Notes under the pieces: generated by a model | The model's database searches: none | What the model was told of the DNA's origin: nothing | What the model saw: only the letters and a program-made list of their open reading frames with translations | Translations under genes and position numbers: made by a program | Shown here: in pieces, positions 27,901 to 39,800 of the stretch | Layout of the letters: the number at the start of each line of letters is the position of its first letter | How positions within the stretch are numbered: position 1 is the first letter of the stretch | Assembly: GCF_031626875.1 (NCBI RefSeq) | Contig: NZ_JANDMF010000019.1 | Location: 1-64,000, forward strand | DNA length: 64,000 nt | Reading direction: 5' to 3' | Source of the DNA: Clostridium sp031626875 | Lineage (GTDB): Bacteria > Bacillota > Clostridia > Clostridiales > Clostridiaceae

Positions 27901-30900
27901 GTTATTGAAGTACTAGCTACCACTGATGTTACATTAGTTACCACACTTAAAGTTGACTTTGTAATCTGTTCACTCCAGTCTCCTGTTCCTGCTGAAGTTA
28001 TTACTCTTACTCTATAAGTATGGCTTGTTCCTGCTGTTAATCCTGTTATTGAATAACTTGTATCTGTTACTCCTGTGATTATTTTTCCATCTACTTCTAT
28101 ATCGTAACTTAATGCTCCAGCTAATTCTGCCCAACTAATTGCCATTGAGGTACTTGTTACTGTTGAAGTTACATTGCTTACTATACCCACAGTTGTTTGA
28201 GTTGAAAGTGTTGTCCAGTTTCCTGTTCCTGCTGAAGTTATTACTCTTACTTTATAAGTATGGCTTGTTCCTGCTGTCAAACCTGTAACCAGGTAACTTG
28301 TTCCTGTTACTCCTGTGATTACTTTTCCATCTACTTCTATATCGTAACTTAATGCTCCTGTTACTGTTGCCCAATTTACTGTCATTGAACTGCTTGTTAC
28401 TGTTGAGGTTACATTTTCTACCAAGCTTAGTGTAGATTGTGTTGCTATTTCAGTCCAATCACCTGTTCCAGTCTCTATCTTGGCTCTAACTCTATAGGTA
28501 TGGCTTGTTCCTGATATTAATTCTGCTATAACATAGCTTGTTCCTGTTATATCCGAAATTATTTTACCATCTACTTCCACATCATAAGCTGTTGCTCCAT
28601 CAACTTTATCCCAATTTAATGTTATTGAGTTAGTTGCTACTGTTGAAGTTACGTTTGCCACAACACTTAAAGTTACCTTATTAAACAAATCAGTCCATTC
28701 TCCAACGCCTGCTGCTGTAGTTACTCTTAATCTATAGTTATGACTTGTTCCTGCTTCTAATCCAGAAATCACATAGTTTGTATCTGTTATTCCTGTTATT
28801 ACTTTTCCATCTACTTCTATGTCATAACCTATTGCTCCTGTTACTGCTGTCCAATTTATTGATATTGATTTTCCTGTAGCAGTTGCACCTACATTTATTA
28901 CAGCACTTAAAGTTGATTTAGTAGTTAAATCGCTCCAATCACTTGCTCCATCTGCAAATACAACTCTAACTCTATAATTATGACTTGTACCTGCTGCTAG
29001 GCCAGAGATTACATAACTTGTATCTGTTACACCTGTTATTACTTTACCATCTACCTCTATGTCATAGCTTATTGCCCCATCTACTTTATCCCAGTTTACT
29101 GTTATTGAAGTACTTGTTACTGTTGATGCTACGTTAGCTGCTATGCTTAAGGTAGTTTTTGTTATTAGATCAGTCCATTCTCCTACTCCTGCTGCTGTCG
29201 TTACTCTTACTTTGTAGGTATGGCTTGTACCTGCTGTTAAACCTGAAATCACATAACTTGTATCTGTTATTCCTGTTATTACTTTACCATCTACTTCTAT
29301 ATCATAGCTTGTTGCTCCTTCGATTTTATCCCAGTTTACTGATATTGAAGTACTTGTAGCTATTGATATTACCCCAGTTACTGCACTTAATGTAGCTTTA
29401 CTTGTGAATTCGCTCCATTCTCCTGCTCCTGCTTCACTAATTGCTCTAACTCTATAGGTATGAGTTGTTCCTGCTGTTAATCCTCCTATTATATAATTTG
29501 TATCTGTTATTCCTGCTATTACTTTACCATCTACTTCTATATCGTATCCTTTTGCGCCATCTACCTTGTCCCAACTTACACTTATTGATGTACTTGCTAC
29601 TGTTGATGTTATATTACTTACTGTACTTAAAATAACTTTATTTGTTAACTCAGTCCATTCTCCTACTCCTGCTGATGTTGTTACTCTTACCCTATAAGTG
29701 TGACTTGTTCCTGGTATTAAATCTGAAATTACATAACTTGTATCTGTTATTCCTGTTATTACTTTACCATCTACCTCTATATCATAACCCGTTGCCCTTT
29801 CTACTTCTGCCCAGTTTACTTTTATAGAAGTACTTGTAGCTACTGATGTTACCCCAGTTACAACACTTAATGTATATTTAGTTGTTAAATCAGTCCAATT
29901 ACCTATTCCTGCTCTAGTATTTACTCTTACTCTATAGGTATGGCTTGTTCCTGGTGTTAAATCTGAAATTACACAGCTTGTTCCTGCTACATTATTTATT
30001 ACTTTGCCATCCACTTCTATGTCATAGCCTATTGCTTCATTGACTTTATCCCAACTTAAATTTATTGCTGTACTTGTTACTGTTACTTGTACATTAGTTA
30101 CTACACTTAAGGTAGTTTTAGTTGTAAGTTCTGTCCAATCACCTACTCCCTCAGATGTTATTACTCTAACTCGGTAGTTGTGAGTTGTTCCTGATGCTAA
30201 TCCTGAAATCACATAGCTTGTTCCTGTTACATTATTTATTACTGTACCATCAACTTCTATGTCATAGCTTATTGCCCCATCTACTTTGTCCCAACTTACA
30301 TTTATTGATGTGCTTGTTACAATTGATGTTACATTAGTTACAGCACTCAGTGTTACCTTAGTTGTAAGTTCAGTCCAATCACCCACTCCTGCAGCTGTTG
30401 TAGTCCTAACTCTATAAGTATGACTTGTTCCTGGGGTTAAACCTGATATTATATAACTTGTATCTGTTATATCTGAGATTACTTTACCATCCACTTCTAT
30501 GTCATAGCTTGTTGCTCCCTCTACTTTGTCCCAGCTTACATTTATTGACGTACTTGTTACAATTGATGTTACATTAGTTACTACACTTAATGTAGTAGCA
30601 TTTGTTAGTTCACTAAAATCTCCTGAACCATCTGTAAATTCTGCCCTTATTCTATATGCATGAGTAGTTCCTGGCATTAATCCTGTTATTTCATAGCTTG
30701 CATTAGTTATTCCTGTTATTAACTTGTCATCTACCTCTACATCATAACTTGTTGCTCCATTTATAGGATTCCAGATCAATTTTATAGATGTACTTGTTAC
30801 TGAACTTTGAATACCATTTACCAAATTCAAAGTTGTTTTGCTTGAAAGAACACTCCAATCACCTATACCAGCTGCTGTTATTGCCCTAACTCTATAAGTG

Positions 30901-33572
30901 TGAACTGTCCCTGGCACTAAATCCTTTAATTCATAACTTGTATCTGTCAAGCCTGTTATTAGTTTGCCATCTATCTCTATATCATAGTTTGTTACTCCTG
31001 CCACTGCATCCCATGTGATTTTTAATGATGTACTAGTTACGGTTGCATTTACATTGTTTACTGCACTTAATGTTGATTGACTTACAGGTGAACTCCAATC
31101 ACTTGCCATACTAGACGTTTTTGTTCTAACTCTATATGTATGGTTTGCGCCTGCTGTCAATCCAGCACATTCATAGCTTGTATTATTACCAGCATCTATT
31201 ACCTTACCATCTACTTCTATATCATAGCCTATTGCCCCATCCACAGCATTCCATGTGATTTTCATAGATGTACTAGTTACATCTGTAACACTTAGTCCAT
31301 CAGGTATTTCAATAGGAAAGTTTGGTTTTGGTAACTTCATTAAATATGGATACTGTGTATCCTTACTCCAAGTTGATGTAAAGTCCCAATTTGAATAAGT
31401 ATCCTTATTGTATAAATCTTTTGTATCCTTTGATTGTTCACTTGGTATTTTCATACCTGAAATTCTACTATCAAAATAACTATCTGTTACTGAAGTAGAT
31501 GTTCCTGAATTTCCCCCTATGTTGGTTCCTGAACCACTTGTTTTGGCTGCAGAATAACTATTTGTAATGGTTGTATTACCATTTCCAAGTATTCCACCCA
31601 CATAAGAATTTCCTGATATTGTTCCTAAACTGAAGCAATCCTTAACAATTCCAGCATTAGAATTTCCAAGAAGTCCTCCTACGTTATTGGCTCCTGATAT
31701 ATTACCTGAAAAATATGTTTCAGAAATATTTCCCTGAAATGATCCTACAATACCGCCTACATTGCTACTCTTAGAATTTACATTTCCTAATACATAACAA
31801 TCTTTTATAGTTCCGATAAGACTTCCAACAAGGCCTCCTACACTATCACCTTTTCCCACAACTGAAATATTAGAATAGGAATTAGTTATAGTTACATCAT
31901 TTCCGATTCCAATTAGTCCACCAGTGCATCCAGAACCTGTTACTGTTCCTCCAATAACTGAACAATTATCAATAATGCTTACACCATAAACATTTGATGC
32001 TAAAGCTCCTGTGTAGCTACCATCTGAAATATTTACATTTTTTATGCTTAGATTTTTTATTGTTGCACCCTTAACACAACCAAATAATCCATTTGTATAA
32101 TCACCTGAAAAATTTTCAATCGCATGCCCATTACCATCAAATGTTCCTGTAAAAGGAACTGCACTATTTCTTCCAATTGCTGTCCAATCAATATTTTCTA
32201 TGTTAACATCATTGGCTAACTTATAACTTGCTCCAACATCATATTTTATATTTTGAAGCTGTTTTGCAGTACTTACTATATATGGGTCATCAATTGTACC
32301 TGTTCCTCCTGCAACTTCTCCTGTAGGAGCAGCTGTAACACCATCAGGTTTTTGTACACTTCTCAAATAAGGATAAGAAGTTCCTTCATCAATTGCCCAT
32401 ACTCCTGATAAATCCCAGTCTTTAAATGTTCTTGACATCTTCATCGCTGTGGATAATTTACTTATATCATAAACACTTTGTGGAGCATATTTACTAGCTA
32501 CTCCATCATAATAACTACCAGTTATTGTTGTATTTGTTCCTGACAAACCTCCACTACCTGTTCCAGTTACAATTATTCTACCTGAGGAATAACTATTTTT
32601 TATTGTAGAATTACTGCCTTCTATTCCAGCATTATATCCTTGTATTCCTCCAATATAATTTCTTCCTTTTACTGCACCTAAATTAAAGCTGTTTTCTATA
32701 ACGTTACCTGAATTTGAATATCCAACAAGTCCTCCTACATCATCTCCAGCAGCAGTAACACTCCCACTAGCATAACATTGATTAATTTGTCCATGAAGCC
32801 AGCCTGTTAATCCTCCTGCATAGCTTCCATTAGAACTAACATCATTAATTGTATAAGACTTTGTAATATTTCCTTCCTCTTTCCCGACAAGTCCTCCAGT
32901 ATAATTGCCACTTTGACCTACTACTTCTGCAGTTGCATAACAATTAGTGATATTACCTGTAAGGTTTCCTATAACTCCACCTACATTATCACCTTTTCCT
33001 GTTACGTTAACTGAAGAATAAGAATTACTAATGACTAGTCCATTTGCTTCACCTACTAAACCACCAGTATTTCCATTACCAGTAACACTTCCATCTGCAG
33101 AGCAGTTATCAATCACACTTGTTCCAGACATGTTACCAGCTATAGCTCCTGTATAACTTTCACCATTAATATTTACACCTTTTATGCTGAGATTTTTTAT
33201 TGTTCCACCATTTACATATCCAAATAGTGAATTTCCATCAGCATTAACCTTTGTAATTGAAAGATTTGTTAAAACATGTCCGGCTCCATCAAAAACTCCA
33301 CTAAACTGTGCTGTACTATTTCCTATTGGCGCCCATTCAACATTGCCAAGGTTAATATCACATCCCAATTTATAATTTGCAGACAAGTTACTACTAACTT
33401 CTTTCAACTGGTCTTTAGATGATATTATATAAGGGTCACTTGAGGTACCTGTTCCTGTTCCAGAGAAAGCGTATGCCTTATTCGAACCAATGATCTCAAG
33501 AGTAATCGTTCCAAATAGTAACGTTATAAAAAACAAAAAAACTTTACATTTTTTTAGTTTTTTACTCTCCAA
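24963..33572 (-). CDS. Giant secreted protein: GLUG repeats, 24 FN3-like repeats, cohesin-like and dockerin domains (2869 aa)
   Basis: The protein has a Sec signal peptide with likely cleavage after AYA (residue 35). Two GLUG-repeat blocks follow (about 36-405 and 415-755), with repeated GGLVG and NCYATA-type units that should form a beta-solenoid. Then come 24 fibronectin-III-like domains of about 80 residues (760-2680), each with YDIEVDGK and HTYRVR. A cohesin-like domain covers about 2682-2812. A type I dockerin (2813-2869) has two calcium loops, DVNGDDKVTIDD and DVNGDGKVDNED. No catalytic domain, sortase signal or S-layer anchor is visible, so retention would depend on cohesin-dockerin contacts. 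The start is TTG at 33570-33572, preceded by AGAGAGGTGAG. A larger paralogue lies upstream. Confidence 0.9.
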   Translation of the reverse strand: MESKKLKKCKVFLFFITLLFGTITLEIIGSNKAYAFSGTGTGTSSDPYIISSKDQLKEVSSNLSANYKLGCDINLGNVEWAPIGNSTAQFSGVFDGAGHVLTNLSITKVNADGNSLFGYVNGGTIKNLSIKGVNINGESYTGAIAGNMSGTSVIDNCSADGSVTGNGNTGGLVGEANGLVISNSYSSVNVTGKGDNVGGVIGNLTGNITNCYATAEVVGQSGNYTGGLVGKEEGNITKSYTINDVSSNGSYAGGLTGWLHGQINQCYASGSVTAAGDDVGGLVGYSNSGNVIENSFNLGAVKGRNYIGGIQGYNAGIEGSNSTIKNSYSSGRIIVTGTGSGGLSGTNTTITGSYYDGVASKYAPQSVYDISKLSTAMKMSRTFKDWDLSGVWAIDEGTSYPYLRSVQKPDGVTAAPTGEVAGGTGTIDDPYIVSTAKQLQNIKYDVGASYKLANDVNIENIDWTAIGRNSAVPFTGTFDGNGHAIENFSGDYTNGLFGCVKGATIKNLSIKNVNISDGSYTGALASNVYGVSIIDNCSVIGGTVTGSGCTGGLIGIGNDVTITNSYSNISVVGKGDSVGGLVGSLIGTIKDCYVLGNVNSKSSNVGGIVGSFQGNISETYFSGNISGANNVGGLLGNSNAGIVKDCFSLGTISGNSYVGGILGNGNTTITNSYSAAKTSGSGTNIGGNSGTSTSVTDSYFDSRISGMKIPSEQSKDTKDLYNKDTYSNWDFTSTWSKDTQYPYLMKLPKPNFPIEIPDGLSVTDVTSTSMKITWNAVDGAIGYDIEVDGKVIDAGNNTSYECAGLTAGANHTYRVRTKTSSMASDWSSPVSQSTLSAVNNVNATVTSTSLKITWDAVAGVTNYDIEIDGKLITGLTDTSYELKDLVPGTVHTYRVRAITAAGIGDWSVLSSKTTLNLVNGIQSSVTSTSIKLIWNPINGATSYDVEVDDKLITGITNASYEITGLMPGTTHAYRIRAEFTDGSGDFSELTNATTLSVVTNVTSIVTSTSINVSWDKVEGATSYDIEVDGKVISDITDTSYIISGLTPGTSHTYRVRTTTAAGVGDWTELTTKVTLSAVTNVTSIVTSTSINVSWDKVDGAISYDIEVDGTVINNVTGTSYVISGLASGTTHNYRVRVITSEGVGDWTELTTKTTLSVVTNVQVTVTSTAINLSWDKVNEAIGYDIEVDGKVINNVAGTSCVISDLTPGTSHTYRVRVNTRAGIGNWTDLTTKYTLSVVTGVTSVATSTSIKVNWAEVERATGYDIEVDGKVITGITDTSYVISDLIPGTSHTYRVRVTTSAGVGEWTELTNKVILSTVSNITSTVASTSISVSWDKVDGAKGYDIEVDGKVIAGITDTNYIIGGLTAGTTHTYRVRAISEAGAGEWSEFTSKATLSAVTGVISIATSTSISVNWDKIEGATSYDIEVDGKVITGITDTSYVISGLTAGTSHTYKVRVTTAAGVGEWTDLITKTTLSIAANVASTVTSTSITVNWDKVDGAISYDIEVDGKVITGVTDTSYVISGLAAGTSHNYRVRVVFADGASDWSDLTTKSTLSAVINVGATATGKSISINWTAVTGAIGYDIEVDGKVITGITDTNYVISGLEAGTSHNYRLRVTTAAGVGEWTDLFNKVTLSVVANVTSTVATNSITLNWDKVDGATAYDVEVDGKIISDITGTSYVIAELISGTSHTYRVRAKIETGTGDWTEIATQSTLSLVENVTSTVTSSSMTVNWATVTGALSYDIEVDGKVITGVTGTSYLVTGLTAGTSHTYKVRVITSAGTGNWTTLSTQTTVGIVSNVTSTVTSTSMAISWAELAGALSYDIEVDGKIITGVTDTSYSITGLTAGTSHTYRVRVITSAGTGDWSEQITKSTLSVVTNVTSVVASTSITLNWDAIQDATSYEIEVDGKVITGVTGTSYVISDLTAGTNHTYRVRVITAEGTSDWNEIVTKSTLSLVTNVTAVVNSTSLTVNWATVTGALSYDVEVDGKIITGLTGTSYAISGLTPGTDHTYRVRVITSAGVGEWTALTTEATINVIGNVTSSVGSTSLTVNWAAALGALSYDIEVDGKVITGITGTSYAISGLTPGTNHTYRVRVVTSTGVGDWSEVVTQGTINVVANVTAVLSNNSMTVNWGLVTGATSYDIEVNGTLITGITGTSYVITGLTPGTTYTYRVRVNTSVGVGDWSNPVSKADLNVVVSTGVTAVVTGTSVNLSWGVIPGATGYDVEVDGVVVSVGNVGTYVATDLQPGITHTYRIRATTADGIGDWSDPIVKTALDVIIQGSVTAVATDTSVNVSWTPIAGATGYDIEVNGTVISGISGTSYVITGLEPGATVTYRIRPTTASGVGAWSEVVSQTTLSVVGGVVSTTDSTSISVSWGAVTGALSYDIEVDGKVITGVTGASYVISGLTPGTDHTYRVRVITSAGVGVWSDIVTKGTLSVVGGVVSVTDSTSISVSWGAVTGALSYDIEVDGKVITGVTGASYVISGLTPGTDHTYRVRVITSAGVGVWSDIVTKGTLSVVGSVVSVTDSTSISVSWGAVTGALSYDIEVDGKVITGVTGISYVVTGLEPGTSHTYRVRVVTSAGVGVWSDVVTKTTLSIVTNVTSTVDISSMAITWATVTGAISYDIEVDGKIITGITASSYTVSGLTSGTSHNYRVRAITAAGTGTWSDLGKCSILFPTAISIQGDKTTISSGSTLVVYVSMKNCNNISSEYIDIQYDNKAFQFVNSEVTNTDKFQISDEENSGDGHLVFIGGSNGQENSINSDSQILKLTFKVNQDVAQGEIIVTTAIVGDVNDKVYEATCSGQIFKIVTGDVNGDDKVTIDDMAIASKLVGTNSSKWGSYTPDVNGDGKVDNEDLKIIAKHITH
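25801..26520. repeat. Three near-identical 240-bp tandem units in the FN3 array
   Basis: Units starting at 25801, 26041 and 26281 each encode one FN3-like domain. Positions 26041-26220 and 26281-26460 differ at only a few bases. The stretch 25910-26040 matches 26150-26280 almost exactly. Other units in the array are far more diverged, so these copies arose by recent slippage or unequal crossing-over. Confidence 0.9.
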
Positions 33573-33799
33573 TATTTTCTCACCTCTCTCAAAAAAGTTA
33601 TTTAATTCCTGTAAAAATTAGTATTATATTATCACCACCTAATTATGTATTGACAAATGATAATACTTTATAAACGCCTTATTACATTTATTTACATATT
33701 TTCTTTATTTTTATCATTTATCTAATTTTAATTTTAGTTGTAATTTTGTGTATTGTAAAGTAAATATTGTCATATAGTCGAGTGATAAGTTGCTCATTA

Positions 33800-33846
33800 A
33801 AAAAACTGTCCTAAAAATAAATATTACTTTATTTTTAGAACAGTTT
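33800..33846 (-). terminator. Terminator of the 4337-residue protein gene
   Basis: AAACTGT-CTAAAAATAAA pairs with TTTATTTTTAG-ACAGTTT with one mismatch, and a seven-T run follows on the minus strand. Confidence 0.87.
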
Positions 33847-33858
33847 AATTAACTATAT

Positions 33859-36800
33859 TTATTTACTCTTACTTGCCAACATAGCCTTAGCTACATACTG
33901 CCTATCTAACTGATCTACCTTACCATCTCCATTTACATCTGGCTTGTAGCTTCCCCACTTATCTTGAGTAGTTCCTATAAGTCTTGACACTATATTAACA
34001 TCAAGCATATCAATCTTACCATCTCCATTTACGTCGCAATTTATTATGTTAAAGTTTTGACCTGAACATGTTGCTATATAATTTTGACTATCTTTATCTC
34101 CAATATTACCTTGTGATACACTGATCAATCCATTTCCTACTGCTATTTTAGCTTTAAATGTAAGCTTAAATAACTTACTATCAGAATTCAAAGTATTATC
34201 CCCTGTAGTTCCCCCTATAATTCTTACAGCACCTTCTGTAGAATCATCTGCATAATAAATTTGATTTGAATTTGGATCTACTGGTTCAGCACTACCATAA
34301 GTAAATAGATTAGAATCGTATTTTACAATTATATCTTCTGAATTTATATTTACTACATTTTTCATATCTACTACTATTGTAAAGGTATTTCCAGCCATTA
34401 AATTGTAATTATCTGCTTCAATACCTAAGTTAGGTGATGGTACTGGTTTTCCTGTGATTGCATCACTCCAGTCTCCCACTGCACTTGAAATCTTAGCCCT
34501 TACTCTAAAGCTATATTCTATATTTGGGTCAAGTCCTTGTGCTACATAAGTTGTACTATTTTCATTGTCTATTACTTTTCCGTTCACTTCAACATCATAG
34601 CCTGTTGCTTCATCTACTGCATCCCAAGTTAACTTTATTGAATTATACGCTGCTTGTACTGTTGTATTCTTTACTTTATCAATTGACTTGGTACTTTCAT
34701 TAATTACAATGCTCCACTCTCCTATTGTATCCTCTGATTTTGCCCTTACTCTGAAAGTGTGGCTTGATCCTATATCTAATCCATCTACTTTATAACTTGT
34801 ATTTGTTCCATTGTCTATTGCCTTTCCATCTACTTCTACATCATATCCTGTTGCTCCTACTACAGCTTTCCAATCTAGTTGTATTGAAGTATGTGTAGAT
34901 GTCTTTATAACATCTGTTATTACTGCCAATGTTGTTTTTGTTATGGTGTCACTCCATTGACCCAATGTGCTACCTGCTTTTGCTCTCACCCTAAAGGTAT
35001 GCTTTGTTCCTGGTTGTAAGCTATCTGCTTCATAAGATGTAATATTTCCATTATTTATTGTTTTTCCATCTATCTCAACGTCATATCCTACTGCTCCTGC
35101 TACCTCATTCCATTTGTATTTAATTGAAGAATCGCTTACTGATGTGTTAATGTTATTTGGTGTTACAACAGCTAAAGTAACTTCATCTATCTCATTACTC
35201 CATTGACCTATTGTATCTAATGTTTTAGCTCTTAACCTAACCTTATGCGTAGTTCCTGCTACTAAACCATTCACCTCATAACTTGTACTGTTTCCATTAT
35301 CTATTACATTACCGTCAAATTCTACATCATAACCAGTTGCCCCTATTACAGCATCCCATGTTAGTCTTATAGTTGTATCTGTTACTGAAGAAATTACTGA
35401 ATCTGATGATATTACACCTAATGTTGTTTTATGTGTCATATCGCTCCAATCGCCAGATGCATCATTTCCTTTTTCCCTTACTCTAAATGTGTGAGTAGTT
35501 CCAGCTGTTAACCCCTCTGCTTCATAGCTTGTATTATTACCGTTGTCTATCAATTTCCCATCAACCTCTACATCATACCCTGATATACCATTTACTGCAT
35601 CCCAAGTATATTTTATAGTTGTGTCTGTTACTACTGCTGTTATATTATCTGCTGATATTTCGCCTAATGTTGTCCTTGAAACTATATCACTCCACTCACC
35701 TATTGTATCTGCTGTTTTAGCTCTTACTCTAAATGTATGATTAGTACCTATTGTTAAGCTATCTAATTTGTAACTTGTACCATTTCCGTTGTCTACTAAT
35801 TTTCCATCTACCTCTACATCATATCCAGTGGCACCCTTTACTGTTACCCATGATAAATTTATGGAACTATCTGTTGAAGATACTTTTATATCATTTACTG
35901 CAATCTTAGATAGAATGGTTCTTGAAATTGGCATACTCCAATCTCCTACACCATCTGCTATTTTTGCCCTTATTCTAAATGTATGTGTTATCCCCTCTTC
36001 TAGGTTTGTAATTTCGTATGAAGTACTAGAGCTATTATCTACTATATTACCATCTACTTCTACATCATAACCTAATGCTCCATCTACTGCTGCCCAGCTA
36101 AGTTTTATTGATGATGAAGTAATATCTACAGTGACATCATTTACTGATATTACTGATATGGTAGCTTTATTTATTGGTACACTCCATTCTCCTGTTCCTT
36201 GTCCTGTTTTTGCTCTTATTCTAAATTCATGATTTATCCCAGGTGTTAGTCCTGTTACTTTATAGCTTGTATTAGCCCCTGCATCTACAATTACACCATC
36301 CACTTCTACATCGTAACCTGCTGCTCCATTTACTGCTCCCCAACTTAAGTTTATTGTTGTTCCTGTTGCTGTAGCAGATATATTGCTGGCAGCTACTACT
36401 GCTAAAGTTGTTTTTGTTACAGTTTCACTCCATTCTCCTACACCTGCAGCTGTCTTTCCTCTTATTCTATAGTGATGAGTTACTCCTGTTTGTAATGAGT
36501 TTGCTTCATATACTGTGCTGTTTCCATTATCTATTACTACTCCATCTACTTCAATATCATATCCTGTTGCTCCTTCTATTGCATTCCAGCTCAATTTTAC
36601 TGATGTATCTGTTACTACTGATGCTACATCCTTTTCCTTTAGTGTATCTAATGTTGTTTTTAATATTGGTTCACAAAAATCTCCTATACCAGAAGTTGTC
36701 TTTGGTCTTATTCTATAGGTATGTGTTATTCCTGCAACTAATCCATCAGCTTCATATACTGTACTCTTACCATTATCTATTATTTTTCCATCTACCTCCA

Positions 36801-39800
36801 CATCATAACCTGTTGCTCCATCTACTTCTCCCCATTCAAGTTTTATTGATGTGCCTGTTACTTGTGATGCTACAGTGCTTGAATCTATTCCTGATAATGT
36901 TGTCTTTATTATTGGATTACTGAAGTTTCCTATTGTATCTGCTGTTTTTGGTCTTATTCTGTAGGTATGTGTTACCCCTACATCAAGTCCTGTTGCTATA
37001 TATACTGTACTACTTCCATTGTCTATTACCTTTCCATCAACTTCTACATCATAGCCTATTGCTCCTGTTACAGCTCCCCAACTTAATTTAACCGATGTAC
37101 CTGTAGCAACTGCTACTACATTATCAGTGGCTATTATAGCTAAGTTTGTTCTATTGATACTTGTGCTCCAATCTCCAACTCCACTAGCTATCTTTGCTCT
37201 TATTCTAAATATATGAGTCTCTCCAATTGTTAATCCTGTCAATTCATACTCTGTATTATTTCCATTGTCCACCACATTTCCATCTACTTCAATATCATAT
37301 CCTGTTGCTGCATTTATAGCATTCCAGTTTAATTTTATTGATGTATCTGTTATTGATGTTGTAATATCACTTGGTGATATTACTGCTAAGGTTGTTTCTG
37401 TTATTTTATCACTAAAGTTTCCTACTGTATCTTCTGTCTTTGGTCTTATTCTATAGATATGTGTTACACCTGTCTGTAATCCATCAGCCTCGTATACAGT
37501 GCTATTTACATTATCTATTACTGTTCCATCTACCTCTACATCATATCCTGTTGCTCCATCTACTGCATTCCAACTTAATTTTACTGATGTGTCTGTAGCT
37601 GATGCTGTTACATCATTTACTGATATTGTTGATAAGACAGTTTTTGTTATTAAGTCACTAAACTCTCCTACTCCGCTACCTGCTTTTGCTCTTATTCTGA
37701 ACTTATAAACTGAACCTGGTACTAAATTTTCAATGTTATAGTTAGTATTGTTTCCGTTATCTATAACACTTCCATTAACCTCTATGTCGTAACCTGTTGC
37801 TCCATTTACTGGTGCCCAGTTTATTTTTATAGCTGTATCTGTAACATCAACTTTTATATCATCCTTAGAAATTGTGCTTAAAATTACTTTAGTTATTACA
37901 TTACCGAAATCTCCTAAACCTTTATCAGTTTTTGGTCTTATTCTATAAGTGTGAATTGATCCTGCCTTTAGGTTATCAGCTTTATATTCTGCGCCATTTC
38001 CATTATCTATTACTGTTCCATCTACTTCTACATCATAATCTGTTGCTCCACTTATAGCTTCCCAACTTAATTTTACTGATGTATCTGTAACTATTGCACT
38101 TACATTTTTGATAGTATCTAAAGTTGTCTTTGTAACTACATTACTCCATTGTCCTATTGTATCTGCATTTTTTGCTCTTACTCTATATACATGAGTTACT
38201 CCTGTCTCTAATCCTACTGCATCATAAGTTGTACTGTTTCCATTGTCTATTACAGTTCCATCAACATCTATATCATAACCTGCTGCTCCTAAAACAGCAT
38301 TCCAGCTTAAATTAACTGATGTACCTGTAGCCACTGCTTTTATACTATCACTAGATATTACATCTAAAGCAGTTTTAGTAATTAATTCGCTCCAATCTGC
38401 AGCACCACTTGCTGATTTTGCTCTTATTCTAAACTTATAAGAAGTTCCAGCAGTTATATTCAATAATTGATAACTTGTACCACTTTCACTGTCTATTACT
38501 TTACCATTTATCTCTACATCGTACCCTGTTGCTCCTGCAATAGCATTCCAACTCAAGTTTATCGCACCACTTGAAACTACTGATGTTACATCACTTGACG
38601 ATATTTTGCATAAAATAGTCTTTGTTATTGGATCACTAAATTGTCCTATTGTATCTAAAGACTTTGCTCGTATTCTGTAAGTGTGTGTTGAACCATTTTC
38701 TAATTTTTCTCCTGTATACACTGTGCTATTTCCATTATTTATTATTGTTCCATCTACTTCTACATCATAACCTGTTGCTCCTAAAATAGCATTCCAGCTT
38801 AATTTTATTGCTCCGTCTGAAACCACAACATTTACATTGTTTGATGTCAATACTGCCAATGTTGTCTTACTTACTTTATTGCTGAAGTTTCCTATTGTGT
38901 CTGATGTCTTTGGTCTTATTCTATAAGTATGAAGTGTTCCTTGCTGTAAATTTTTTGCTACATAGCTTGTATTATTTCCATTGTCTATTATCTTTCCGTC
39001 TATCTCCACATCATAACCTGTTGCTCCTAAAATAGCATTCCAGTTTAGTTGTATTGAATTTCCGGCTACTAACGCTGTGATATCTTTAATCTCAATTGTA
39101 TCTAAAGTTGTCCTTGTAACTGTTGCACTCCAATCTCCTATTCCATCAGCTGTAATTGCTCTTACTCTAAAGTTATGGGATGTTCCTGAAATCAAATTCT
39201 TTGCTTCATAGCTAGTACTAGTTCCATTTTCAACTATCTTTCCATCCACTTCAACTTCATAACCTATTGCTCCACTTACTGCTGCCCATGAAATGTCTAC
39301 AGTTGTCCCTGTTATACTTGAAGTTATATTTCTTACTTCTCCTGGAGTAGTTTTTGTTCCAAGGTCACTCCATTCTCCAATCCCATCTGGTGTTTTCACT
39401 CTTACCCTAAAGTTATGAGTTGTTCCTGGAGTTAATCCACCAATTTCATAGCTCATATTATTTTCATTGTCTATTATATTTCCATCCATCTCTACATCAT
39501 AGCCTGTTGCTCCATCTACTGCGTTCCATAGTAATTTTATTGATGTACTAGTTACTACTGCTGATACTCCTTTTAAATCATTAGGAGTGGTTTCTGTAAT
39601 TAAATCCGTCCAAGCTCCTACTCCATCTTTTGTCCTTAATCTAACTCTAAATGTATGACTTGTTCCTGGAGTTAAGTTTCTTGCTGTGTAACTTATGTCT
39701 GTGCCATTATCTATTACTTTTCCATCTACTTCTATGTCATAGCCATCTACCCCTCGTATTGGATTCCACTGTACTCTTATACTTGTACCTGTTACCTTTG